From an uncultured Clostridium sp. (lineage in GTDB: Bacteria; Bacillota; Clostridia; TANB77; CAG-508), in NCBI GenBank assembly GCA_945946655.1, contig CAMEWM010000001.1:130365-194364 (forward strand): DNA of 64,000 nucleotides. The letters are read 5' to 3'. Below are positions 53,501 to 60,954 of the stretch, piece after piece. The notes beneath the pieces were generated by a model. The model searched no databases and was not told the DNA's origin. It worked only from the letters and a program-made list of their open reading frames with translations. How positions within the stretch are numbered: position 1 is the stretch's first letter; the number at the start of each line of letters is the position of its first letter. Position numbers and translations under genes: made by a program.

Positions 53501-53938
53501 TGTGTTGCCTACTTCTTCCACCAAATCTTTTAAGTTTTCCAAGGTTACTCCATGTTTTTTTAACTCTGTAATCTGCGTCATAATCATATCAATATTGCTA
53601 TCTGATTTTCCTAAAAATTTCAAATTATTTTTCTTATTTGCCAATATGCTATATATAAGCATAGATTTGCCACAATTTGAAAGAACCGTTTTGTTGCTTC
53701 CTCCAACTTCACCAGACACTCTATGTGCCATTCTTGCAAAGGTTAAAACTTCTGCATTAATTACTGCAGAGCCTTGAGCCTCTAAGCTTTTTAAAAGCTC
53801 TTTTTCAGCAGAAAAAGAAAATTGTTCTGGAGTTATAATATATTTTTTCCTTCCATTATTTATATTTCTACTTATCTCCTGAAATATATAGTTAGTTTTC
53901 CCCGTACCACTTCTACCATAAACAATCTGTAAACTCAT
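50540..53938 (-). CDS. addB: Helicase-nuclease AddAB subunit AddB
   Basis: AddB is one of two subunits of the Gram-positive RecBCD analogue that resects double-strand breaks. This 1,132-residue protein begins MSLQIVYGRSGTGKTNYIF with Walker A GRSGTGKT, has UvrD-like inactive helicase regions, and a C-terminal RecB nuclease domain with RIIDYKSSIKNIDL. The Fe-S cluster cysteines are one in YSGCPFSYFLKYG and three in TPCEYCKYKSICRFD, all expected of AddB. The ribosome binding site is weak (AAAGTGAT). The usual neighbour addA does not follow; a glycosyltransferase gene does. Confidence 0.96.
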   Translation of the reverse strand: MSLQIVYGRSGTGKTNYIFQEISRNINNGRKKYIITPEQFSFSAEKELLKSLEAQGSAVINAEVLTFARMAHRVSGEVGGSNKTVLSNCGKSMLIYSILANKKNNLKFLGKSDSNIDMIMTQITELKKHGVTLENLKDLVEEVGNTDTYLETKLNDIYTVYSKFQERITDNYIDENDSLTILAQQLSATDMFKNTEIYIDEFVGFTKQEYDIIEKLLQVARSVVITVSSDGMYKDKEASNDIFYSNKETIEKLLKLAKSLKVKIEEPIFLDKILRFKSEELKHIERNLYNFPYRKYNGKTESIRLFLANNQYSEIEEVARRIVELIRSGKYRYRDIAVITKNIDVYSNLCKAIFKKYDIPVYIDEKRDLSQNILVKYLISILDVFSKNWAYDSVFNYIKCGFLDLTPDEIYLLENYALKWEVKGSKWYKEDWNFHDEEEIGKDAINNINEIRKKVVNPLVKLKNNLSGNKTAKQISENLYNFFIENGIDKILEEKVKKLNGIGKVNIAAEYETSWKVVMQVLDEIVLVFGEENITFENYMQILKTGLGESKLGTIPMAQDEVTVGDVDRSRSHKIKVTFIIGLNDGMFPSVNKAEGFLNDDDREKIKQNGVELAKGTIDRIYEDNFNIYKAFTTAEEKIYLSYSSSDMEGKSLRPSVLISRIKKIFEKIEEESDIVNRKSEISTVESTFEELLVNLREFRDGKEIPEIWFNIYNIYNENEEWHDKLASAVRGLNYSNVPEKITKENIDKIYGNTLRTSVSRLEQYSGCPFSYFLKYGLKLNDKETFKVESVDTGSFMHDIIDNFFGIIKERNIILKRLTEEELEQIVSEIVEDKLKLNRNYIFTTTAKYKVLAQRLKKVVTMSIKYIVQTIKQSEFEVFGHEVEFGGKGQYKPITITTAEGKKVEIIGKIDRVDILRNPDGTYVRIIDYKSSIKNIDLNQVMSGLQLQLLTYLNETCKVEDFIPAGVLYFNLSNPTIGTDKNMSDEEIEEKIKQEFKMKGLILADVNIVKKMDTNIENEPKGVSKIIPATIKKDGELSSKGTSAVTREQFEYLQRYMEKIITQISEGILGGNIEVKPYYNTGNKKTPCEYCKYKSICRFDENSKGNRYNYLTNLNKEAIMELIKEDIQEKKF

Positions 53939-53985
53939 AACTTATCACTTTCTTTTTACATTTTTACTAAACCTATTAAAATATT

Positions 53986-54864
53986 TTAAGTGTTTTCTCG
54001 TTTCCAATAAAATAAATATTGTTGAGCAATTCCTTCTAATTTTCCAAATTTTGCTCTTGCCAATTGTTCAATCTCTTTTTTGTTTACTTTTCCTTCATCC
54101 GGATTATGTATATACAAATCATTCATTACTCTTCTCACCCAAACGTCTATTGGAAAAACGTCAAATCTTTTTAATGTTGAAAATAATAGTATACAATCTG
54201 CAACTTTAGGGCCAACCCCTGATAGAGTTAATAATTGATTTCTAATCTTTGTTGTATCTGACTCATTCTTCATTTCTTCTAGATTTACGTCGCCATTTTT
54301 TATTTTCTTAGTAGTTTCATATATGTATTTATCTCTAAATCCTAATCCTAAAGTTCGTAAATCTTCTATACTAGCTGTTGATAATGCCTCTATTGTTGGA
54401 AAAGTATAATATGCTTTCCCTCTAAATTCTATTTTATCTCCATACTTTTGAGACATCCTATCTATTATTCCTTTAATCCTAGGAATATTGTTATTTGCAG
54501 ATACTATAAATGAAATAATCATTTCCCATAAATCTTGATTAAGAATACGAATACCTTCGCCATATTTAATACTCTCAGCTAGGTATTCGTCTATATTAGA
54601 CAGCTTTTCTTTTATTTCTTCATAATTTCTATCTAAGTCGAAATAATATCTAGTAATATCTTCAATATTACCATCACATATTCCTGAAATTATTATTTTA
54701 TAACCATCAACATCTTGCTCTTGTTTAACATTTAAAACATTATTCCCAAATATTCCAGTATAGCTTTCATCATCTTGCTCATTCCATCTAAAACATTGAC
54801 CACAATCAAATACATCTTTTACTTTAAATGATTTACAATTATTTATTATATATCTTTGTTCCAT
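53986..54864 (-). CDS. ogg: 8-oxoguanine DNA glycosylase (OGG1-like)
   Basis: This 292-residue bifunctional glycosylase/AP lyase removes 8-oxoguanine. It has the N-terminal TBP-like domain with DCGQCFRWNE, the helix-hairpin-helix LLTLSGVGPKVADCILLFS, the catalytic Lys in LGFRDKYI and the catalytic Asp in VFPIDVWVRRVM. These match the OGG1/AlkA branch. AAGGAG precedes the ATG. It lies 47 bp upstream of addB, and 16 bp after the L,D-transpeptidase gene, so DNA repair genes sit together. Confidence 0.93.
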   Translation of the reverse strand: MEQRYIINNCKSFKVKDVFDCGQCFRWNEQDDESYTGIFGNNVLNVKQEQDVDGYKIIISGICDGNIEDITRYYFDLDRNYEEIKEKLSNIDEYLAESIKYGEGIRILNQDLWEMIISFIVSANNNIPRIKGIIDRMSQKYGDKIEFRGKAYYTFPTIEALSTASIEDLRTLGLGFRDKYIYETTKKIKNGDVNLEEMKNESDTTKIRNQLLTLSGVGPKVADCILLFSTLKRFDVFPIDVWVRRVMNDLYIHNPDEGKVNKKEIEQLARAKFGKLEGIAQQYLFYWKRENT

Positions 54865-54880
54865 TATTTGCTCCTTACTA

Positions 54881-55420
54881 TTATTCTATTCTTATTAAAA
54901 CATTTTCTCCTATACTTTTCAATAGTTCTAACATTTTTTCTTTTGGTATCGCTATACATCCAGCAGTTGGTCTCCCCATACTACAATGCAGAAATATCGC
55001 ACTACCTTGACCTGGTAAATTATTAGGGTTCGTTTTTATCTCTATTGCATATTCATACTGTTTTGGATATTCTATAAGATGCTCTGCACTATTCCAATCT
55101 TTATTTACTTTACTTATATCTACAAGTTTATTATAATACTTTGATTTAACATCATCCACCCAGTATAAATCATTGTTTATTTGTATGTATCCCACTCTTA
55201 GATCCTTCAAAGGTTTATGCATACCAAATGCTATTCCTAGATTATATATTCCTAACGGAGTTTTACAATCACCTTCTTTTTTATTTACAGTACAGCCATT
55301 TTTTCCTATAAAAGCATTTGTTTCAAATACTTTATGTTTTCCTTTATATAATTCTAAAATTGCTTTACTATTATCTTTCGTTTTAACAATTATAATTTGG
55401 TTCATATCATTATCTTTCAT
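54881..55420 (-). CDS. L,D-transpeptidase (YkuD family, COG3786-like)
   Basis: This protein of about 179 residues has the active-site motif FLHCSMGRPTAGCIAIP, with the catalytic Cys after a Gly and the upstream His, as in the L,D-transpeptidase subgroup with RPTAGC. Other matches are KTPLGIYNLGIAFG and YWVDDVKSKYYN. Such enzymes make 3-3 cross-links or attach molecules to peptidoglycan. The start is uncertain: candidates are 55459, 55420 and 55405; none has a strong ribosome binding site, and the region overlaps the end of the yitT gene. No signal peptide is visible at any of them, which is odd for an extracytoplasmic enzyme. Confidence 0.82.
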   Translation of the reverse strand: MKDNDMNQIIIVKTKDNSKAILELYKGKHKVFETNAFIGKNGCTVNKKEGDCKTPLGIYNLGIAFGMHKPLKDLRVGYIQINNDLYWVDDVKSKYYNKLVDISKVNKDWNSAEHLIEYPKQYEYAIEIKTNPNNLPGQGSAIFLHCSMGRPTAGCIAIPKEKMLELLKSIGENVLIRIE

Positions 55421-55424
55421 TTCT

Positions 55425-56334
55425 TTATTTAAAACCTTTCCCCAGTACCTCTCTTGCATTTAAAATAATTATAAACGAAGTTCTATCCACTTTCTTTGCT
55501 ATACTTTCCATTACATAAGATTCTGTTCGTGATCCAACACATAACAGTGTCATTTTTTCTTCATTGGTGTACATTCCCTTTGAATATAACCCTGTACTTC
55601 CTCTGTTTACTTCATTTCCAATTTTTTCTGCAATTTCTTTATACATTGGAGATATTATAAGAACTACCTTTGTGAAATTTATACCCTCAAATATTAGATC
55701 TATCATTTTCCCCATGAGAAATATAGCTATTGCAGAATATAGTCCTACCTCAACGGTTCTAAAGAAAAATACATTTGTAGTTATAATAATCACATCAGTT
55801 ATTAGAATCAAATTGCTCGTTCTATATTGTGGTTTGTATGCTCTTATTACGTATGATAATAAATCTGATCCTCCTGTAGAAGCTCTATACTTTAATACTA
55901 TCGCAGTTCCTATTCCCATCATAATCCCGACCATAAATACATCCAAGGAACTTATCGTGAGTTAATGGCTCCATCTTATCAAAAAAGTCCACTAATACAG
56001 AAAATATAATCGTGCCATATATTGACCTAAAAAATAACTGCTTGCCTATTTTAAAATATGCAACTAATAATAAAGGTATGTTTAATATTAACATAGTACT
56101 TCCTAAAGGGAATTTAAATAAATAATATAATATCGTTGCAATACCAGAAAATCCTCCTGTAGATAGTTCGTTTGGAAGTAAAAATAATGACACCCCAACG
56201 GCCATTACTATGCATCCTATAGTTATCAGTACATATTCTTTAAATATATTTTTTATAGTCTGTTTTCTTATTTCACAAATTTTCTCAATGTCTTTTCTTA
56301 TCTTTTTTTGCTTCTTATTTTTTGCATTTTCCAT
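55425..56334 (-). pseudogene. YitT family membrane protein, interrupted by a frameshift
   Basis: This gene matches YitT-type proteins (five N-terminal transmembrane helices plus a C-terminal DUF2179 domain) but is split over two frames. The upstream part (56334 to about 55950) ends ...PLTHDKF, and the family match continues in the next frame with LDVFMVGIMMGIG and ASTGGSDLL. Removing one of the two G bases at 55947-55948 (plus strand) restores a single ORF of about 302 residues. The C-terminal domain has YKEIAEKIGNEVNRGST and SRTESYVMESIAKKVD. It is therefore either a recent pseudogene or a base error. Transport substrate is unknown for the family. Confidence 0.88.
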
Positions 56335-56386
56335 AAAAAATCACCTATATCACCATTATTGGCAAATATAGGTAATTTTATACATT

Positions 56387-57424
56387 TTATGCAATTTCTA
56401 ACACATTTATTTTGAACTTTCCAGGCTTGAAATTTTCATTACTTTTTACTGTAATAATTACTGCATATGTGTCTTTTAATTTTTTTATATTTTCTTTTTT
56501 ATGTCCAATTATGTTATTTATATTCTTGGGGTTAGCTTCTATTTCAACTTTAATTACTTTCGCATTAATATTTTTTATCTTTTCTACAATTTTATCATAC
56601 CATATACTATCTTCTACTAATTGTCCAAATGCAGGATGATATGGACCTGCAATGACCTCACTTTCCTTTTTTGAAACATCAGTTATTGTATCTGTATTTT
56701 GTAATCCTACTCTTATTATTTGTATATGTTTTTGATTAAATAGTTTTACAATTTCTTTACTTCTCTCAACCGCTTGAGATACAGTTAATGGAATAAAATC
56801 ACCTTTTTCATATTCTTCCTCTAATTCTGTGCCTTTAATTACCAAAACAGGATATATTCTTACCATTTTCGGTCTTAATTTTATACTGTCTTTAGCAGTT
56901 TGAATATCATCTTTTTCATTGCTGTCTGGGAGACCTACCATAATTTGATGTCCTAGATTAAATCCATATAATCTGATCAATTTAGATGCTTTAATTACAT
57001 CTTCAAAACTATGTCCTCTCTTACATCTGGCTAATATATAGTTATTTGAAGATTGTACTCCTAGTTCAATTGTTTTCACATGATATTTCTTAAGCATTTT
57101 TAATATAGATTTATCTATTGCATCTGGTCTAGTAGACAAACGTATGCTATCAACTTTCTTATTCTTTATATATGGCTGAACTGCTGTAAGCAATTCTTCC
57201 TGTTTTTCTCTTTCTATCGCTGTAAAACTTCCTCCAAAAAATGCCACTTCAACATATTTATGTTCGTCTTTAAAGTTCTTCAAATAATATTCAATTGTTT
57301 TAGTTACATCTTCCGCTGTTACTTGTTTCTTTTCTCCACTAATGGTTCTTTGGTTACAAAAAGTACAACATTTTTTACATCCTAAATGTGGTACAAATAT
57401 TGGAATAATATATTCTTTTTTCAA
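56387..57424 (-). CDS. Radical SAM protein, Elp3-like N-terminal type
   Basis: This 345-residue protein has the [4Fe-4S]/SAM cluster motif CKKCCTFCNQRTISG, in which the C-x3-C-x2-C cysteines are seen, followed by AFFGGSFTAI (SAM binding GGSF), RLSTRPDAI and ELGVQSSNNYIL. That pattern belongs to the Elp3/YhcC-like radical SAM group. It lacks the GNAT acetyltransferase domain of Elp3. The start is a TTG at 57424 with GGAGG 8 nt upstream. It lies 32 bp after rnc, a conserved order in many Clostridia, but its substrate is not known to me. Confidence 0.88.
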   Translation of the reverse strand: MKKEYIIPIFVPHLGCKKCCTFCNQRTISGEKKQVTAEDVTKTIEYYLKNFKDEHKYVEVAFFGGSFTAIEREKQEELLTAVQPYIKNKKVDSIRLSTRPDAIDKSILKMLKKYHVKTIELGVQSSNNYILARCKRGHSFEDVIKASKLIRLYGFNLGHQIMVGLPDSNEKDDIQTAKDSIKLRPKMVRIYPVLVIKGTELEEEYEKGDFIPLTVSQAVERSKEIVKLFNQKHIQIIRVGLQNTDTITDVSKKESEVIAGPYHPAFGQLVEDSIWYDKIVEKIKNINAKVIKVEIEANPKNINNIIGHKKENIKKLKDTYAVIITVKSNENFKPGKFKINVLEIA

Positions 57425-57455
57425 TATTATTACCTCCTACCCCATAACCTATAAA

Positions 57456-58139
57456 TTATAATGTTTTTAATGCTTTATCTGCTGCATCCATCTCTGCCTG
57501 TTTTTTAGTCTTTCCTTCTCCTTGAGCTAGCACCTTACCATTTAACTTTACTTCAGCAGTAAAAGTTTTATCATGGTCTGGTCCTGATTCTTTTATGATT
57601 TCATATTTAATATCAACATTACCATTCACTTGCAATTTTTCTTGCAAAATAGTTTTGTGATCTTTTATTCCTACATGTTGACTTGCAATTCTTATTTCCT
57701 CTTTTAAATTATCTATTATAAACTTTTCAGAAATTTCAAGTCCAGAGTCAAAGTACATTGCTGCAATAACAGCCTCTACACTGTCCGCCATTATAGCAAC
57801 CTTTCTATTTCCTTGGTGCATCATCTCACTTTTTCCAACATACAAGAAATCACTAAAATTATGCTTGTCAGCAATTTTATATAAGCTCTCTTCGCATACC
57901 ACGGTAGCTCTAACTTTAGTCATTTCTCCTTCTTTTAAATTTGGATAATTCTGATATATAAACTTACTAGACAAAAATTCTAATATACTGTCCCCAAGAA
58001 ATTCTAATTTTTCATTACTTTCAATCTTATGTTCATATGCATATGATGTATGTGTTAAAGCTTTTTTTAATAAGTTTATGTTTTTAAATTTGTAACCTAT
58101 ACTTTCTTCTAATACAGACAAGCTTTTTCGTTCTGTCAT
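57456..58139 (-). CDS. rnc: Ribonuclease III
   Basis: RNase III cuts double-stranded RNA in rRNA and mRNA processing. From the ATG at 58139 (AGAGGTG 6 nt upstream; a GTG three codons earlier overlaps that site) the protein has about 227 residues. The nuclease signature NEKLEFLGDSILEFL carries the catalytic Glu and Asp, and MADSVEAVIAAMYFDSG the second acidic pair. A double-stranded RNA-binding domain covers about 155-225 (KTILQEKLQ ... GEGKTKKQAEMDAADKAL). It is downstream of acpP, with a hairpin between them. Confidence 0.97.
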   Translation of the reverse strand: MTERKSLSVLEESIGYKFKNINLLKKALTHTSYAYEHKIESNEKLEFLGDSILEFLSSKFIYQNYPNLKEGEMTKVRATVVCEESLYKIADKHNFSDFLYVGKSEMMHQGNRKVAIMADSVEAVIAAMYFDSGLEISEKFIIDNLKEEIRIASQHVGIKDHKTILQEKLQVNGNVDIKYEIIKESGPDHDKTFTAEVKLNGKVLAQGEGKTKKQAEMDAADKALKTL

Positions 58140-58207
58140 TCCGTTCACCTCTTATATAATATCTATATAATACCTCATTTTACGCGATTTGTAAATAGTG
58201 CGTAAAT

Positions 58208-58235
58208 CAAAAAAAAGAAAGGCAATTAACCTTTC
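58208..58235 (-). terminator. Terminator between acpP and rnc
   Basis: GAAAGG (58217-58222) pairs with CCTTTC (58230-58235), followed on the minus strand by a run of T (58216-58208). The short stem suggests partial termination. Confidence 0.6.
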
Positions 58236-58249
58236 AAATTTATTTTTTC

Positions 58250-58492
58250 TTAAGCTACATGATCCTTTATATAATCAACAACGTCACCAACTGTTACTAT
58301 CTTTTCAGCATCAGCATCAGGGATTTCTGTATCAAACTCTTCTTCTAGTGCCATTATTAATTCAACTATATCTAATGAATCAGCTCCTAAATCATCTATA
58401 AAAGAAGCCTCCATTGTAACTGATGTGTCTGCCACACCTAATTGCTCTACTATTATTGATTTTACTTTATCAAATATTTCTTCTGAACTCAT
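58250..58492 (-). CDS. acpP: Acyl carrier protein
   Basis: ACP carries fatty acid intermediates on a phosphopantetheine arm. The 80-residue protein has the attachment Ser in [18 protein letters not shown] (the DSL motif) and the acidic helix II. It begins [19 protein letters not shown]. The promoter is near consensus and a GAGGGGGTG site precedes the ATG. The order acpP-rnc is common in bacteria. Confidence 0.97.
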   Translation of the reverse strand: MSSEEIFDKVKSIIVEQLGVADTSVTMEASFIDDLGADSLDIVELIMALEEEFDTEIPDADAEKIVTVGDVVDYIKDHVA

Positions 58493-58535
58493 CTTACAAG
58501 TTCACCCCCTCTCAAATTACTATATGCTTATACAT

Positions 58536-58564
58536 AAGATAATACAAGTTCCATTAATTGTCAA
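58536..58564 (-). promoter_or_regulatory. acpP promoter
   Basis: On the minus strand TTGACA (58564-58559), a 17-nt spacer and TATCTT (58541-58536) lie about 45 bp before acpP. Confidence 0.65.
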
Positions 58565-58677
58565 GCAAAATAAAAAAACTTTTTAGCTTTTACTTATTAT
58601 TAGATAAAAAACCTTCTATTTCTAGCCTTTTGCAGTTTTCGAACGCTCATTCAATTTTATATTCAACTTATAATCTA

Positions 58678-58706
58678 TTGCCTTTTTTCTTTTTAAGTGT
58701 TATTAT
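58678..58706 (+). promoter_or_regulatory. HD-GYP gene promoter
   Basis: TTGCCT (58678-58683), a 17-nt spacer and TATTAT (58701-58706) precede the start at 58735. Confidence 0.5.
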
Positions 58707-58734
58707 TTTTATAGTATTTACGAAGGAGAAAAAT

Positions 58735-59679
58735 ATGTATAAAGAAAAATTTGATTTTTATGATTCAACCTCCATAAAAATATATAATCTTGATAGTAAG
58801 ATACGCTATGAATTGTCAATATTAGATAGATTAGATGCACTAACTAAACAACATTCAGAAAATGTTGGTAATCTATGTGGAAGAATTTGCCAATATCTAA
58901 AATTAAATAAGAAATTTACTGTGCATGCTATTATCTGTGGATATCTTCATGATATAGGAAAATCTAGAATTCCATATGAAATTTTATCTAAACCAGCCGA
59001 ACTAACTGATGAAGAATATGAAATTATGAAAACACACACAACTTTAGGATATAAAATGTGTATGGATGACTTGAAATTAAGGCCTTATGCAGAAGGAGCC
59101 TTATACCATCACGAAGCATTAAATGGTTCGGGATATCCAAGTGGTTTAACTAAAGAAAAAATTCCATTTGTAGCACGAATTATTCGTGTTGCAGATGAAT
59201 ATGATGCACTGGTAACCAAAAGACATTATACAACTCACGTTCACATTTCTGATACGTTAAAAGATATGATTAGGGATGCTCATCCCGAGAATTATGAGAA
59301 AGTTGTTGCTTTAGGCCAACTTTCAGAAAATTCTAAAGTAGGGAAGATTAGTCCTAAACTTTTAAAAGTACTTTTTAAAGTTGTTATTGATGATACAAAA
59401 TATGAAATTAGTTGTGTTGTTGACTACATAGACTATCTAAAAGATAACATTAAAAGGCTTGAACTTATTGATTCTTATAATTTTAAGATGCAAAAGACTA
59501 GTAATCAGAGCAAACGTGATTATTATAAAGAAGGAATGCAAATGCTTTTTCAAGCAGGTGAAAATTTTCAAAATTATCATCAAGTATTACAAGAATATAG
59601 AGATGCTTTGATTGTAAGAGAAACTAGAATAAATGATTTATATAATGAAATAAAAATAATAAAAAAGCTAAAAGTTTAA
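58735..59679 (+). CDS. HD-GYP domain protein (putative c-di-GMP phosphodiesterase)
   Basis: HD-GYP enzymes break down c-di-GMP. From the ATG at 58735 (GAAGGAG upstream) this protein has about 314 residues. It shows HSENVGNLCGRI, the HD pair in YLHDIGKSRIP, KTHTTLGYKM, YHHEALNGSGYPSG (HHExxxGxGYP) and RVADEYDALV, so all metal and GYP residues appear present. There is no receiver or sensor domain; the C-terminal ~100 residues are charged and helical. It stands alone between acpP (divergent) and the mazF gene (convergent). Together with the GGDEF protein at the other end of the window it suggests c-di-GMP turnover. Confidence 0.9.
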   Translation: MYKEKFDFYDSTSIKIYNLDSKIRYELSILDRLDALTKQHSENVGNLCGRICQYLKLNKKFTVHAIICGYLHDIGKSRIPYEILSKPAELTDEEYEIMKTHTTLGYKMCMDDLKLRPYAEGALYHHEALNGSGYPSGLTKEKIPFVARIIRVADEYDALVTKRHYTTHVHISDTLKDMIRDAHPENYEKVVALGQLSENSKVGKISPKLLKVLFKVVIDDTKYEISCVVDYIDYLKDNIKRLELIDSYNFKMQKTSNQSKRDYYKEGMQMLFQAGENFQNYHQVLQEYRDALIVRETRINDLYNEIKIIKKLKV

Positions 59680-59692
59680 ACTTTTAGCTTTT
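59663..59692. terminator. Bidirectional terminator after the HD-GYP gene
   Basis: AAAAGCTAAAAGTTT (59663-59677) is directly followed by its complement AAACTTTTAGCTTTT (59678-59692), a perfect palindrome overlapping the HD-GYP stop. Confidence 0.82.
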
Positions 59693-59722
59693 CCTTTAAA
59701 TTATAACATCGCATAACATTTA

Positions 59723-60074
59723 CTACTCATCCAATCCAAAGCTTACACCTAAAGCATTATTTATTTGATTCATAATATTAGCATCATCTATATGCCCTAT
59801 TTTCTCTTTTAATCTACTTTTATCAATAGTTCTAATTTGCTCTGTAAGAACTATTGACTCTGTTTTTAACTTTGTGTTTTCTGGACCTATTTCTATATGC
59901 GTTGGTAATTTGCTTTTTCCCATTTGAGAAGTTATTGCTGCTGCTATAACTGTTGGACTGTGCTTATTTCCCATATCGTTTTGAATTATTACGACAGGTC
60001 TTATTCCTCCGTTGCTCAGAACCAACTACAGGACTTAAATCAGCATAAAACATATCTCCTCTTTTTACAACCAT
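59723..60074 (-). pseudogene. MazF/EndoA-type endoribonuclease toxin, interrupted by a frameshift
   Basis: The EndoA family cuts mRNA at short motifs. The gene has a good start at 60074 (AGGAGTG upstream) and codes MVVKRGDMFYADLSPVVGSEQ, then shifts frame; the match resumes as GGIRPVVIIQNDMGNKHSPTVI, with TEQIRTIDK further on. Removing the extra G at 60011 (plus strand) gives GSEQGGIRPV, the family's exact pattern, in one ORF of about 116 residues. So a single surplus base breaks an otherwise intact toxin. No antitoxin (MazE/EndoAI-like) ORF is seen beside it. It lies downstream of the GerS-like gene. Confidence 0.88.
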
Positions 60075-60154
60075 ATTATTCACTCCTAATATTTCTATAA
60101 CTAAGATTTGTTTTTTGATATATTTTAAACACTAGTCTAAGATAAAATACTATA

Positions 60155-60799
60155 TTAATAGTTTAATTCTATCTCATTGTATAATATGTATATTATTGCC
60201 TTTTTGTTATTGTCCTGAAGTAATAACTTTGTTGGTTTTAGTGTTTTTTTGTCTAAATATAGCTCTTTATATTTTATTTTAGAATCCATACTTACTTCAA
60301 TTAATATTATAATATTTTCATCTTCATTAAATATCTTTTTATTTTTTGAAATTTTATATTCTTCAATAAATGAATTGAGCCATAAATTGTTGCTTTCTAT
60401 ATATGGATAATTGTTATAAACTTTCTGCAAATCTAACATCGTATTTTTGATAGTTAACGTGTTATCTTTATATAATAGTTTCATTCCTTTTATGTTTTCC
60501 GGCGATATAATTTCTTGTACATCTTCATCTTTATTATGAACTTGAGTTAATATATATTTATTAGTATTTTTATTGCTGTTTATTGTTACTTCTAACTTAG
60601 CTTTATATGAGCTAATATTTAAAATATATTCTTCAACATCATCTAAAGTTTTGTTAGAAATATTATTTCCAATATTTATATTTTTATAATCTTTTCTAGT
60701 AAAATTGATAATAAATATAATTAATAAAAATCCAATTAACACACCAATAAAAAGTAAGATTCTTCTGTTTTTATTTAATATATCTGCTATTTTTAGCAT
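60155..60799 (-). CDS. GerS-like germination protein (LolA-like fold)
   Basis: This 214-residue protein has a signal anchor (about 14-33) and an extracellular domain of the LolA/LppX type, seen as YILNISSYKAKLEVTINSNKNTNKY, EIISPENIKGMKLLY, NTLTIKNTMLDLQKVYNNYPYIESNNLWLNSF. This resembles clostridial GerS proteins, which assist spore cortex hydrolysis during germination. In clostridia, GerS genes lie next to alr and an endoA-type toxin; here the mazF gene follows by 80 bp, which supports the call, though alr is missing. There is no lipobox Cys, unlike the C. difficile lipoprotein. AAGGAG precedes the ATG. Confidence 0.68.
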   Translation of the reverse strand: MLKIADILNKNRRILLFIGVLIGFLLIIFIINFTRKDYKNINIGNNISNKTLDDVEEYILNISSYKAKLEVTINSNKNTNKYILTQVHNKDEDVQEIISPENIKGMKLLYKDNTLTIKNTMLDLQKVYNNYPYIESNNLWLNSFIEEYKISKNKKIFNEDENIIILIEVSMDSKIKYKELYLDKKTLKPTKLLLQDNNKKAIIYILYNEIELNY

Positions 60800-60915
60800 A
60801 CAAAGCTCCTTATAAAAGTATTTATATAATTATATTTTTTTATTTTTAAATTATTCATTGTCAATTTGCAGTTCATTTTCAATATACCATATATTAGGAT
60901 ATCGATAAAAAAAAA

Positions 60916-60942
60916 TTTATACTATTAAATAAATAGTATAAA
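60916..60942 (-). terminator. Terminator after the pilin-like gene
   Basis: TTTATACTATT (60916-60926) pairs with AATAGTATAAA (60932-60942) around a 5-nt loop, with A/T runs on both sides, 13 bp past the stop. Confidence 0.78.
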
Positions 60943-60954
60943 ATTTTTATTTTA

